Of a stretch of DNA of 56,027 nucleotides, positions 17,264 through 25,281 are shown piece by piece (position 1 is the first letter of the stretch; every line of letters starts with the position of its first letter). A program made the position numbers and the translations under genes. The stretch is from CAYMND01 sp964465065 (GTDB taxonomy: Bacteria > Acidobacteriota > Aminicenantia > UBA2199): assembly GCA_964465065.1 (NCBI GenBank), contig CAYXHZ010000016.1, positions 1 through 56,027 on the forward strand, in the 5' to 3' direction. The notes under the pieces are model-generated. The model did not search any database. It was not told the origin of the DNA and worked only from the letters and a program-made list of their open reading frames with translations.

Positions 17264-18310
17264 TCATTCTGTCAGCAGCGAGTCGATGGCTTTTTTCAGT
17301 CCCTCGCCGTGCAGGTCGAAGTGGCGCAGAACGCCTTTCTTGTCGATCAGCCAGGTGGAGGGAATGGAGTTGACGCCGTACAGGCCGGCGGTCTCGTCCT
17401 GCCACTGTTTTCCCGAATAACAGATAATCCAGTCGATCCGGTGTTCGGCGATGTAGCTGTCCAGGGCGGCGCGATCCTTGTCCAGGCTGATGCCGATGAT
17501 TTCGAAACCGCGGTCTTTGAGCTCGCTGTACCAGGTCTTGAGATTGGGAATTTCCTCGCGGCAGGGCGGGCACCAGGTGGCCCAGAAATCGATCAGCACC
17601 ACCTTGCCCGGCATCGATTGCAGCGAAACGTTCCGACCCTGGATGTCCTGGAGGGTAAAGGGTTTGGCCGGTGCGCCCAGGCCGATCTTGTCGTCAATCT
17701 TGGCCAGCAGGGCCTTGAACTCCGGTTTTTCCAGCAGAGGCTGGAAGGCCTTTTCCTCGGTCAAGGCGGATTTCGTGATCAGGCCGCGTTCCACGGCGGT
17801 CTCCAGGGTCTGCAGGGCGAGGTCTTGCCGGTTCAGTACCATATAATCGTTGGCGATGGTCAGCAATGTCCAGGGGCTCTTCTTTTCACTTTCGGAGTCC
17901 ATGGTTTTCAGGTCGGCCACGGCCTCTTCGATGCGGTTGAGGCCGACCAGTATATCGTGGCGCAGGGGCAGCAGGTGCTTGCGATCTTCTTTTTTGGCGT
18001 TGAGAGCCTCGTTCACGGCGGTCAGGGCCGCCTCTTCCTTGCCGGCCTGGTGAAGAGTCTGGGCCTTGATGCCGTAGAACTGGTCGATACCGAACTTGGC
18101 GATGGCCTCGTCAATGACGGTCAGAGCCTGATCGAATTCCTTGTTTCTGGCAAGGTCTTTGATCTTGCTCAACGCCTCCAGGAATGCCGGGTCCGGCGGC
18201 GGCGGGGCGGTCTGGGCCGTCTGTTCTTTCGGGGGTTCGGTCTTTTCGGCCTTGCTGCAGGCCAGGGTCAGAACCATCAGGACGCAAAGCAATAAGACGA
18301 TTTTTTTCAT
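17264..18310 (-). CDS. TPR/thioredoxin-like (TlpA-type) lipoprotein
   Basis: This 348-residue lipoprotein has a lipobox (LTLACSK, Cys at about 20) and a proline-rich spacer. TPR-like helices span about 45-205 (LARNKEFDQALTVIDEAIAK and two further repeats). A TlpA/AhpC-type thioredoxin domain spans about 215-348, with active site FWATWCPPCREE, a cis-Pro region (NSIPSTWLIDKKG) and LIDFWA. It would act as a thiol-disulphide oxidoreductase facing the periplasm; partners are unknown. The ATG at 18310 follows AAGGAA. It probably shares a transcript with the MltA-like gene 4 bases downstream. Confidence 0.87.
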   Translation of the reverse strand: MKKIVLLLCVLMVLTLACSKAEKTEPPKEQTAQTAPPPPDPAFLEALSKIKDLARNKEFDQALTVIDEAIAKFGIDQFYGIKAQTLHQAGKEEAALTAVNEALNAKKEDRKHLLPLRHDILVGLNRIEEAVADLKTMDSESEKKSPWTLLTIANDYMVLNRQDLALQTLETAVERGLITKSALTEEKAFQPLLEKPEFKALLAKIDDKIGLGAPAKPFTLQDIQGRNVSLQSMPGKVVLIDFWATWCPPCREEIPNLKTWYSELKDRGFEIIGISLDKDRAALDSYIAEHRIDWIICYSGKQWQDETAGLYGVNSIPSTWLIDKKGVLRHFDLHGEGLKKAIDSLLTE

Positions 18311-18356
18311 GGTCACTTCCTTACAACGCAGACATCGTGGTTTGGCTTACACCCCG

Positions 18357-18386
18357 GTTATAGAGCCGTCCGGCCTGCAAAGTCAA
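18357..18386 (-). promoter_or_regulatory. Promoter of thioredoxin-like lipoprotein gene
   Basis: On the minus strand, TTGACT (18386-18381), 18 bp, TATAAC (18362-18357). Confidence 0.65.
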
Positions 18387-18400
18387 GAGCGGTCAACCGT

Positions 18401-19510
18401 TTACAGCCAGTGAATGGTGGACAGCAGCGTTTCCTCGATGTCGGACAGCGATTGACGCATGTCCAGAACGGATGGGTACCGGCCTTTGATGAACACCAGG
18501 CCGGCGACCTGGTAATCGGGAGAGATGAAAACTTCGACGACAAAGTCGTCGCCGCTGTCGAAGAGGTGGTAGAAATTGACGGAGTCGATGCGGCTGACAT
18601 TCCAGAGCAGGGCCATGTCCTGAGCCTTGAAGATGCGTCCCCGTTGTTTACCCGGCAGATTCTGCAACTCCAGCATGGTGTCGACGGTCCGTTCGGCCAG
18701 GATGCGCCTTCCGGACAGCTCGCCGCGGTTGACCAGCATGCGCAGAAAATTGGCGAATTCCCGGGTGCTGGTGTAAAAGCGGCAGGCAGAATTGCCGCCG
18801 TTGATTTCGTCTGCAATGAAGGTGCTCTGCGACATGACCAGGGGCGAGAGAATGTGCGTTTCGCAGTACTCGGCAAACGGCTGTCCGGAAATTGTCTCGA
18901 CCAGGTAGCCGAGAAGGACATAGGCCAGTGTGCCTTCGGACACCTCGCCGCCCGGGCGCTGATCCAGAAATCCGCTGGCGGCCGGTGAGCGGTCGCCGGG
19001 GCACAGACGGTCCAGCAGAGCCCGCTCCAGGGTGGCGGAGGGATCGGCCGTACCGGCATACACCGGCAGCGGGTCGAAGTCGCCGATGCCGGCGGTATTG
19101 GTGATCAGCATGCGGAAGCTGATCGGAATTTCTGGGAAGTCAGGATGGCGCACCGGGAAAGGCAGGTAGGGATTGATGTCGGCGTCCAGATCCAGGCTGC
19201 GTTTTTCCCACAGGTGCAGAAAGGTCGCCAGCGTGATGGTTTTGGACAACGAACCCAGGTGGAACAGGGTGTCGGGACCGATCGGCTGTCGACTGTCGAG
19301 ATCCCGGACGCCGTAGTTGCCCATCCAGCAGATCTGCTGATCGCGGATCAGGACGGTGCTGAGCGCCGTCAGGCGATGATTGACCATTTGGTCGCGGAAG
19401 AAGCGATCCAGGTTGATGGCCCGTTCATAGCCGAGTTCGCTGGCCGAACCGGCGCCAAGCAGACCGAACAGCAGGCAGACGGCCGGGAAACAAAGCTTGT
19501 TTCGTTTCAT
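18401..19510 (-). CDS. Exported class C beta-lactamase-fold serine hydrolase
   Basis: This 369-residue protein has a signal peptide (about 1-24, LLGAGSAS). The serine-hydrolase motif FHLGSLSKTITLATF (Ser-x-x-Lys) lies near residue 85, and AYVLLGYLVETISG, near residue 200, supplies the Tyr region typical of class C/EstB-type enzymes. The third motif (HxG/KTG) is not clear in the shortened C-terminus. Such proteins include D-aminopeptidases, esterases and penicillin-binding-type peptidases; true beta-lactamase activity is not implied. Of two in-frame ATGs, 19510 is spaced 6 bases from GGAGG and is chosen. No promoter was recognised. Confidence 0.82.
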   Translation of the reverse strand: MKRNKLCFPAVCLLFGLLGAGSASELGYERAINLDRFFRDQMVNHRLTALSTVLIRDQQICWMGNYGVRDLDSRQPIGPDTLFHLGSLSKTITLATFLHLWEKRSLDLDADINPYLPFPVRHPDFPEIPISFRMLITNTAGIGDFDPLPVYAGTADPSATLERALLDRLCPGDRSPAASGFLDQRPGGEVSEGTLAYVLLGYLVETISGQPFAEYCETHILSPLVMSQSTFIADEINGGNSACRFYTSTREFANFLRMLVNRGELSGRRILAERTVDTMLELQNLPGKQRGRIFKAQDMALLWNVSRIDSVNFYHLFDSGDDFVVEVFISPDYQVAGLVFIKGRYPSVLDMRQSLSDIEETLLSTIHWL

Positions 19511-19927
19511 CGACATCCTCCATCGTTCACGTTCTTCAATGGTGAATACTCCCGGGAGCGCCTTTTGTTCCGTGCTTTGGTGCGAGCGCCCTCCCAGAGC
19601 CTGTGGAGGCGGGCAAAAAGCCTGTGAAGTCTCCGGCGCTTTGCTGGAGACGATTGAAACGGGGCCGGGTTTGGACTTAAAGTCGTCGGTCGGGAAGGGT
19701 TGCGGCCGACACCAGCTTTCTGGTCATTTCCGCAGCCAATTAACACGGATCTTCCGCTTGCATGACCCAACTCCCTTCCCTAACTGAATTGAGGCATTTT
19801 TTCCTTGCGGAAGATTCGTTCTAATGAGTTTTCCGCATGGTGCGTTGGTCGTTTCGGACAGGGTACGCCGCCCGGCGCTACGCTCGATAAGATATCCGAG
19901 TAGGACCTAGGCTATGTTTTCATGAGG
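19511..19927. other. Intergenic region without recognised gene
   Basis: About 417 bases between the starts of the serine hydrolase and the end of the mutarotase. Only small overlapping frames occur, without ribosome sites. A 7-bp inverted repeat (TGCGGAA at 19806-19812 and TTCCGCA at 19831-19837) is visible; it is not followed by a U-run on either strand. I see nothing else. Confidence 0.6.
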
Positions 19928-21064
19928 CTACTGCTGCCAGCCGAAGGTGTAGACGGTGGTGCTGGTGTAAGTCTGCCCCGGTCTGAGCAGGGTCGAAGGG
20001 AATGCGCTCTGGTTGGGGGAGTCGGGAAAGTGCTGGGTCTCCAGGCACAGTCCGTGACGGTGGCCGTAGACCGTGCCGGTCTTGCCGGTCAGTTTGCCGT
20101 CCAGGAAATTGCCGGAATAGAACTGCAGACCCGGTTCGCTGGTGGCGACGGTCAGGGTCCGGCCGCTGACGGGTTCGCTCAGGACAGCCACCTGATGCAG
20201 TTCACCTGTCCAGCCGTTCAGGACGAAATTGTGATCGTAGCCTTTGCCGTAGCGCAACTGGGCATGGTCGGCGGCGATGCGCCGGCCGATGGGCGTCGGT
20301 TGGCGGAAGTCGAAAGGGGTGTCGGCGACCGGCAGGTACTGACCGGTGGGGATCAGGGTCTGGTCGACCGGGGTGATCCGGTCGGCGTCGACCTGCAGGA
20401 GATGATCCAGAATCGGAGTTCTGCCGGCATCGCGCAGGTTGAAATAGCTGTGCTGGGTCAGGTTGCAGACCGTGGCCTGGTCGGCGCTCGCGCTGTATTC
20501 GATGCGCAGTTCGTCGCGGTCGTTCCAGCTGTAGCGGACACTGACCGTCAGGCAGCCGGGGTAGCCCTCCTCGCCGTCGGGGCTGCGGTAGCCGAGTTCC
20601 AGACCCACACTGTCCGCGTCGCGCAGCTCTCTGGCCTGCCAGAGCCGCTTGTCGAAACCGCGCAGACCGCCGTGCAGGTGGTTGGGACCGTCGTTTTTGG
20701 CCAGCTGGTAGTCACGTTCGTCGATCCGCAGCCGGCCCGAAGCGATGCGGTTGCCGTAACGGCCGGCCACGCAGCCGAAGTACGGGCTTTCGCGGAGGTA
20801 GTCTTCGAGCCGGTCGTAACCCAGGACGACATCGCCGAGCTTGCCGTCGCGGTCGGGAACGATGATGGAGGTGATGATGGCGCCGTAGGGGGTGACGCTG
20901 ACCGAGTGGCCGTGACGGTTGACCAGGGTGTACAGGGGAACGGATTCCGCCGAGGGCAGTCTGCCGAATTCACGCCGGTTGATGTTCATGGTGTTTGCCT
21001 CCGCTGACAGAAATGACGACAGCCCGTACAGGGCCAACACGGTTGCCAAGAGAGTACGAATCAT
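19928..21064 (-). CDS. galM: Aldose 1-epimerase (galactose mutarotase), exported
   Basis: This 378-residue mutarotase interconverts alpha- and beta-galactose. A signal peptide (MIRTLLATVLALYGLSSFLSAEA) indicates a periplasmic or surface location. Family motifs are clear: GAIITSIIVPDRDG, AGRYGNRIASGRL, NHLHGGLRGFDKRLW (with His), NLTQHSYFNL (catalytic His), a D-x-x-T/R-I-x-P-V turn (DADRITPVD) and GLQFYSGNFL; CLETQHFPDSPN contains the catalytic Glu. The start follows AGGAGG. It lies next to the galactose operon and, with beta-galactosidase releasing beta-galactose, would feed the pathway. The promoter just upstream overlaps the end of the hydrolase gene. Confidence 0.95.
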   Translation of the reverse strand: MIRTLLATVLALYGLSSFLSAEANTMNINRREFGRLPSAESVPLYTLVNRHGHSVSVTPYGAIITSIIVPDRDGKLGDVVLGYDRLEDYLRESPYFGCVAGRYGNRIASGRLRIDERDYQLAKNDGPNHLHGGLRGFDKRLWQARELRDADSVGLELGYRSPDGEEGYPGCLTVSVRYSWNDRDELRIEYSASADQATVCNLTQHSYFNLRDAGRTPILDHLLQVDADRITPVDQTLIPTGQYLPVADTPFDFRQPTPIGRRIAADHAQLRYGKGYDHNFVLNGWTGELHQVAVLSEPVSGRTLTVATSEPGLQFYSGNFLDGKLTGKTGTVYGHRHGLCLETQHFPDSPNQSAFPSTLLRPGQTYTSTTVYTFGWQQ

Positions 21065-21102
21065 GCGACCTCCTGAAAACGCTTCGTGCGTGTACGTTAC
21101 CA

Positions 21103-21131
21103 CCATTAGCACGGCGCCTTGCCGATGTCAA
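21103..21131 (-). promoter_or_regulatory. Promoter of galM
   Basis: On the minus strand, perfect TTGACA (21131-21126), 17 bp, TAATGG (21108-21103). Its -35 overlaps the stop codon region of the metallo-hydrolase gene. Confidence 0.6.
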
Positions 21132-22057
21132 GGAACGGGGACAGCCAGAAAGCCTTCCCCCTGGATCTGCAGGCGCATGATACCCGGCAGGTGGGCCGCC
21201 GCCAGGGTAAGCTCGGCCCGGGCAGCCCGTGCGAACAGCTCTTTTCTGATTTTTATGGCGGCCGGGGAATCGCTGTCGAAGGTCACCCCGATGTCGGGAT
21301 GCGCCAGCTGGACCAGGCCGATGTGGATCAGATCGCCGACGAACCAGAACTCGTGGCCCTGCGAAGTTAAGGCGTAAACGCTGTGACCGGGAGTATGACC
21401 GGCGGCGGGCATGGTCCGGACGCCGGCGCAGACAGGTTCATCGGTCGCAAGGGTACGGATTTTTTTTTCGTTCAGGTAGGGAGTCATGACGGCCCGGATC
21501 TGTTTGGCGCGCTGGCGCAGATTTTCGGGCAATTCGGACTCCGGCCGCAACCAGAAATCGTACTCGGCCTTGGGTACGCAGACGGTGGCCTTGGGGAACA
21601 TCCGTTGCCCCTGCGCGGTCAGCAGGCCGCCGATGTGATCGAAATGGAAGTGAGTGATCAGGATGAGATCGATCCCTTCCGGGCTCAGACCGGCTTTTTG
21701 AAGCTGCTGCGGCAGCTGTCCCGACCCGCCTTGCGCCTGCGGACCGCAGCCGGTGTCGATCAGGATGACCTGATCGGGGCTGCGTACCAGGCAGACATTG
21801 ACCGGTGTCGGGACCGTCTTCTGACCGCCGGCCAGGCCGGCCGCTTGCTGCGGATCGATTCCGGACAGGATCGACAACGGCATGTCGAACTGCGTGTCCA
21901 GCAGCAGACGGATACTGAAATCACCCAGAATCGTTTCGTTCACCGGCTCCCGGCCGAGCTCGGCGGAGCCCGCCGCCGTTACGCCGGTCAGCATAAAAAA
22001 CAGGCAAGTTGCGATGATCGGGGCATGGAAAAAGGATCGGATCAGAGGCTTGGACAT
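21128..22057 (-). CDS. Exported metallo-beta-lactamase-fold hydrolase
   Basis: This 309-residue protein has a signal peptide (about 1-32, ending GVTAAGSA). All zinc motifs are visible: ITHFHFDHIGG (HxHxDH), AAGHTPGHS, VGDLIHIG (bridging Asp) and a last His in AAAHLPG. The layout resembles lactonase-like members (AHL lactonase/YtnP type), but many substrates are possible. The start at 22057 is fixed by AGGAGG 6 bases upstream and the signal peptide. It is divergent from the LacI-type regulator and lies upstream of galM, so a role in processing sugar lactones is conceivable but unproven. Confidence 0.87.
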   Translation of the reverse strand: MSKPLIRSFFHAPIIATCLFFMLTGVTAAGSAELGREPVNETILGDFSIRLLLDTQFDMPLSILSGIDPQQAAGLAGGQKTVPTPVNVCLVRSPDQVILIDTGCGPQAQGGSGQLPQQLQKAGLSPEGIDLILITHFHFDHIGGLLTAQGQRMFPKATVCVPKAEYDFWLRPESELPENLRQRAKQIRAVMTPYLNEKKIRTLATDEPVCAGVRTMPAAGHTPGHSVYALTSQGHEFWFVGDLIHIGLVQLAHPDIGVTFDSDSPAAIKIRKELFARAARAELTLAAAHLPGIMRLQIQGEGFLAVPVP

Positions 22058-22092
22058 GGAATCCTCCTGTCGGGCCGTAGACGGCCGACCGT

Positions 22093-22122
22093 ATATTAAC
22101 AGCTCTGTCCCGCAACAGTCAA
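22093..22122 (-). promoter_or_regulatory. Promoter of metallo-hydrolase gene
   Basis: On the minus strand, TTGACT (22122-22117), 18 bp, TAATAT (22098-22093). It is divergent from the lacI-type promoter 16 bases away. Confidence 0.65.
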
Positions 22123-22137
22123 ACCCGTGGACGGCCC

Positions 22138-22166
22138 TTGACCGCAAGTCTTTTTGAGATTATCTT
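22138..22166 (+). promoter_or_regulatory. Promoter of LacI-type regulator gene
   Basis: TTGACC (22138-22143), 17 bp, TATCTT (22161-22166). Transcription from here excludes the upstream TTG as a start codon and supports the ATG at 22195. Confidence 0.65.
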
Positions 22167-22194
22167 GTGGCCGTACACAGTGAGGATAGCGGCT

Positions 22195-23235
22195 ATGCAA
22201 CGCAAAAGCATCAAAGAGATCGCCAGGCTGGCCCAGGTGTCCATCGGTACGGTGGACCGGGTTCTGCACGACCGCGGCCGGGTGGCGCCGCAGACCGAGG
22301 AACGGGTGCGGGCCATCATCCGCGAACTCGATTACAAGCCCAATATGTTCGCCAGCGCCCTCAAGACCGGCAAGACCTTCCGTTTCGCCGTGCTCATGCC
22401 GCAGCCCGGACCTTTCTGCGAGTACTGGGAGCTGCCGCTGAACGGTATCCGCAAGGCCGCCCGCGAACTGGCCCCGCTCAACGTCCGCGTCGACAGTTTC
22501 TTTTTCGATCTGTCCGCCGGACCCGCCGGTTTGCGCGAAGCCGCCGCCCGACTCAAGCCGGCCGATCTGGACGGCCTGATCATGGCTCCGGTGCTGGCCG
22601 AGGAATTCTCGACGCTGATCGCCGGGCTGCCCGCTGAGCTGCCCTACGTTTTTTTCGATTCCTTTCTGCCCCAGGCCCGGCCGCTGACGGTCATCGGCCA
22701 GGACAGCCACCGCGCCGGCCGGGTGGCCGGTCAGCTGATGGGTCTGCTCCTGCCGCAGGGCGGGGAGGTGGTCGTCATCCGCAATCTGCCCTGCGATTTT
22801 CATCTGCAGGAGCGCGAGAAGGGCTTTGGCGAATATCTGGCCGCCCGGGCCGGTTTCCGGACTGTCGTCGAAGAGGTCGATCTGGCCGCCGAGGGCTCAA
22901 AGCTGGACGAACGGATCGCCGCCATCGCCCGCCGGCACCCGACGATGGACGGTCTTTTCGTCAACAACGCCAACACTTTTCCCTACGCCCGTCTCAGCCG
23001 GAAACAGACCGGGACCGGCCGTGTCGTCTGCGTCGGCTTCGATCTGCTGCCCGGAAACATCGACGGACTGCGCCAGGGCAGCATCGATTTTCTGATCAGT
23101 CAGAAGCCTGAAGAGTACGGCTACCAAAGTGTCAGCACCCTGTACCGTCATCTGGCGCTCAAAGAGACGGTGCCCGCCCATATCAGCACGCCCGTCGAGA
23201 TTGTCTGTCGTGAAAATCTTGCCGGACCCGCTTGA
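22195..23235 (+). CDS. LacI-family transcription regulator
   Basis: This 346-residue regulator has an N-terminal LacI helix-turn-helix and hinge (SIKEIARLAQVSIGTVDRVL, then RVRAIIRELDYKPN) and a periplasmic-binding-protein-like sensor domain (about 60-340: FAVLMPQPG, IGQDSHRAGRVAGQLM, LFVNNANTF, VCVGFDLLPGNIDGLRQG). The SIGTVDRVLH wording is typical of regulators in Bacteroidota-like genomes. It lies directly before the galactoside operon and a matching palindromic operator, so it very probably represses that operon until galactose or a galactoside binds. The ATG has TGAGGA upstream. Confidence 0.93.
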   Translation: MQRKSIKEIARLAQVSIGTVDRVLHDRGRVAPQTEERVRAIIRELDYKPNMFASALKTGKTFRFAVLMPQPGPFCEYWELPLNGIRKAARELAPLNVRVDSFFFDLSAGPAGLREAAARLKPADLDGLIMAPVLAEEFSTLIAGLPAELPYVFFDSFLPQARPLTVIGQDSHRAGRVAGQLMGLLLPQGGEVVVIRNLPCDFHLQEREKGFGEYLAARAGFRTVVEEVDLAAEGSKLDERIAAIARRHPTMDGLFVNNANTFPYARLSRKQTGTGRVVCVGFDLLPGNIDGLRQGSIDFLISQKPEEYGYQSVSTLYRHLALKETVPAHISTPVEIVCRENLAGPA

Positions 23236-23260
23236 CAGTCGCAACGAGTTTTGAAATACT
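23232..23260 (+). promoter_or_regulatory. Promoter of galactoside operon
   Basis: Perfect TTGACA (23232-23237), overlapping the regulator's stop codon, 17 bp, AATACT (23255-23260). The predicted start at about 23267 is immediately before the operator. Confidence 0.65.
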
Positions 23261-23271
23261 GGCTGGGGTGT

Positions 23272-23283
23272 GTTAACGATAAC
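23272..23283. promoter_or_regulatory. LacI-type operator
   Basis: GTTAACGATAAC is a dyad with half-sites GTTA and TAAC around a central CG, matching in 10 of 12 positions. LacI-family operators characteristically carry this central CpG. Its place just after the transcription start is ideal for repression by the regulator encoded upstream. Confidence 0.75.
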
Positions 23284-23318
23284 GTTGGCTGCCTGAAACG
23301 ATTTTGCGAGGTGACAAC

Positions 23319-25274
23319 ATGGGCGGAACGAGGCGTTTGTCCGTACTGGGGCTTCTCCTTTGTCTGAGCTGGACGCTGCCGGCCGAAAACTGGCGTTTCC
23401 AATCGCCTGATTCCCGGCTGCAGCTGGAACTGACCACCGAGTCCGGCCCGGGGTTTACGGTCAGTTTCGCCGGGACGGCGGTGCTGCGTGTCACTGACCT
23501 GGACGTCCTGCCCTTCAAGGCCGGGCAGCGCAGATGGCGGTTGCTGGAAAACGGGCTGCGCCAGGAACGGATCCGGCCGGCCGTTCCGGTCCGCAATGCC
23601 CTCATCGCCAGTCGTTACCGACAGATCCGTTTGGACAGCGACGGCCCCCTGAGCCTGGTCATCCGCATCTACGACCGTGCCCTGGCCTACCGTTTCCAGT
23701 TGAAAAACCGCAAAGCGGCGGACATCGTCAACGAAACGGTCGACTTCCGGCCGCTGGGGGAGTGTAGCGTTTATTTCCCCGAAGAGAAGAGCCTGCAGTC
23801 CCATTACGAAGGTCGTTACCAGATCCTGCCCCTGGGCGATCTCCAGACGGGGCGGACCGCTCATCTGCCCCTGCTGGTGCAGAACCGGGCCGGCGTCAAC
23901 CTGCTTTTCAACGAGGCCGATGTGACCGACTATCCCTGCCTGTTTCTGCAGCGGAGCGCCGCGGGTCTGAGCAGCCGGTTCCCGCCGGTCGTCAAGAAGG
24001 CGCTGCCGCGGGAAAAAGGTCCGGACCGTAACGAGACCATCGTCGAGGAGGAGCCGTACATCGCCCGTACCCGCGGACCGCGGGCTCTGCCCTGGCGCAT
24101 CGTCACCGTCAGCGGCGACGACCGCGACCTGCTGGGCCGGGAACTGGTCTACGAGCTGGCGGCTCCGGGGCCGGAAAGCGACTGGTCCTGGGTCAGACCC
24201 GGCAAAGTGGCCTGGGACTGGTGGAACGCCAACAATCTCTACGGCGTGCCGTTCCGGGCCGGACTGAACACCGAAAGCTATAAGGAATACATCGATTTCG
24301 CCGCCGAGTTCGGACTGGAGTACGTCATTTTGGACGAGGGCTGGTCCAAAACGACCCACGACGTGCTGCATTTCAAGGACGGGATGCGGGTCGACGAACT
24401 GATCGCCTACGGCCGTGAACGCGGCGTGGGCATCATCCTCTGGCTGTTGTGGAAACCCCTGGACCTGGATATGGATCGCATCCTGGATCGCTACCGCGAT
24501 TGGGGGGTGAAAGGGATCAAGGTCGATTTCATGCAGCGCGCCGACCAGTACATGGTCAATTTTTACGCCCGGGTCGCCCAGGCGGCCGCCCAGCGGCGGC
24601 TGCTGGTGGATTTTCACGGCGCTTTCAAGCCTACGGGACTGCAGCGCGCCTTCCCCAACGTGCTCAGCTACGAGGGAGTGCGCGGCCTGGAAAACTGCAA
24701 GTGGAGCGATGAGATCACGCCCGATCACGATCTGCTCCTGCCCTTCATCCGCATGAGCGCCGGGCCGATGGATTATACCCCCGGGGCCATGGACAACGCC
24801 GGTAAAGGCGATTTCTTCGCCCGCTTCGAGCGTCCGATGAGCCAGGGCAGCCGCGTGCACCAGATGGCCATGTACGTCGTGTACGAGAGCCCGCTGCAGA
24901 TGTTCTGCGATTCCCCCAGCCAATACCGCAGCCAGGCGGATTGCGCCCGGTTCATGGCCCGCATTCCGACGGTCTGGGACGAAACGGTCGTGCTGCAGGC
25001 CAAGGTCGGGGACTACCTGGTCATGGCCCGACGGCGCGGCCGGCTTTGGTACCTGGCGGCCATGACCGACTGGACGGCCCGGGAATTCCAGCTGGACCTG
25101 TCGTTTCTGCCGGCCGGCGACTTCCGGCTGGAATCGGTCCAGGACGGTCCCAACGCCGATCGCATGGCCAGCGATCACGTATTTGCGAACAGCCCGGTGA
25201 AGCGGGGCACGCCGCTGAGTTTGCAATTGGCAAGCGGCGGCGGTTGGCTGGGCATCATCAGTCCGGTCGAGTGA
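23319..25274 (+). CDS. GH97 glycosidase, probable retaining alpha-galactosidase
   Basis: This 651-residue enzyme has a signal peptide (about 1-24, ending TLPAEN). It has the GH97 layout: an N-terminal beta-sandwich (to about 280), a TIM barrel (EYVILDEGWSKTTHD, GIILWLLWKPLD, KGIKVDFMQRADQYMV, LLVDFHGAFKPTGLQR, NVLSYEGVRGLE, MDYTPGAMDN) and a C-terminal sandwich. Asp403 in KVDFMQ sits where retaining GH97 alpha-galactosidases have their nucleophile, and Glu452 in YEGVRG is the likely acid/base. SusB-type inverting enzymes use different residues. The surrounding galactose genes support alpha-galactosidase. The ATG at 23319 has GAGGTG upstream. First gene of the operon. Confidence 0.92.
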   Translation: MGGTRRLSVLGLLLCLSWTLPAENWRFQSPDSRLQLELTTESGPGFTVSFAGTAVLRVTDLDVLPFKAGQRRWRLLENGLRQERIRPAVPVRNALIASRYRQIRLDSDGPLSLVIRIYDRALAYRFQLKNRKAADIVNETVDFRPLGECSVYFPEEKSLQSHYEGRYQILPLGDLQTGRTAHLPLLVQNRAGVNLLFNEADVTDYPCLFLQRSAAGLSSRFPPVVKKALPREKGPDRNETIVEEEPYIARTRGPRALPWRIVTVSGDDRDLLGRELVYELAAPGPESDWSWVRPGKVAWDWWNANNLYGVPFRAGLNTESYKEYIDFAAEFGLEYVILDEGWSKTTHDVLHFKDGMRVDELIAYGRERGVGIILWLLWKPLDLDMDRILDRYRDWGVKGIKVDFMQRADQYMVNFYARVAQAAAQRRLLVDFHGAFKPTGLQRAFPNVLSYEGVRGLENCKWSDEITPDHDLLLPFIRMSAGPMDYTPGAMDNAGKGDFFARFERPMSQGSRVHQMAMYVVYESPLQMFCDSPSQYRSQADCARFMARIPTVWDETVVLQAKVGDYLVMARRRGRLWYLAAMTDWTAREFQLDLSFLPAGDFRLESVQDGPNADRMASDHVFANSPVKRGTPLSLQLASGGGWLGIISPVE

Positions 25275-25281
25275 GGGAAAC

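Noticed and set aside
19511..19927. Small ORFs in the long gap before galM
   Set aside because: They overlap one another on both strands, lack ribosome sites and show no protein-like composition.
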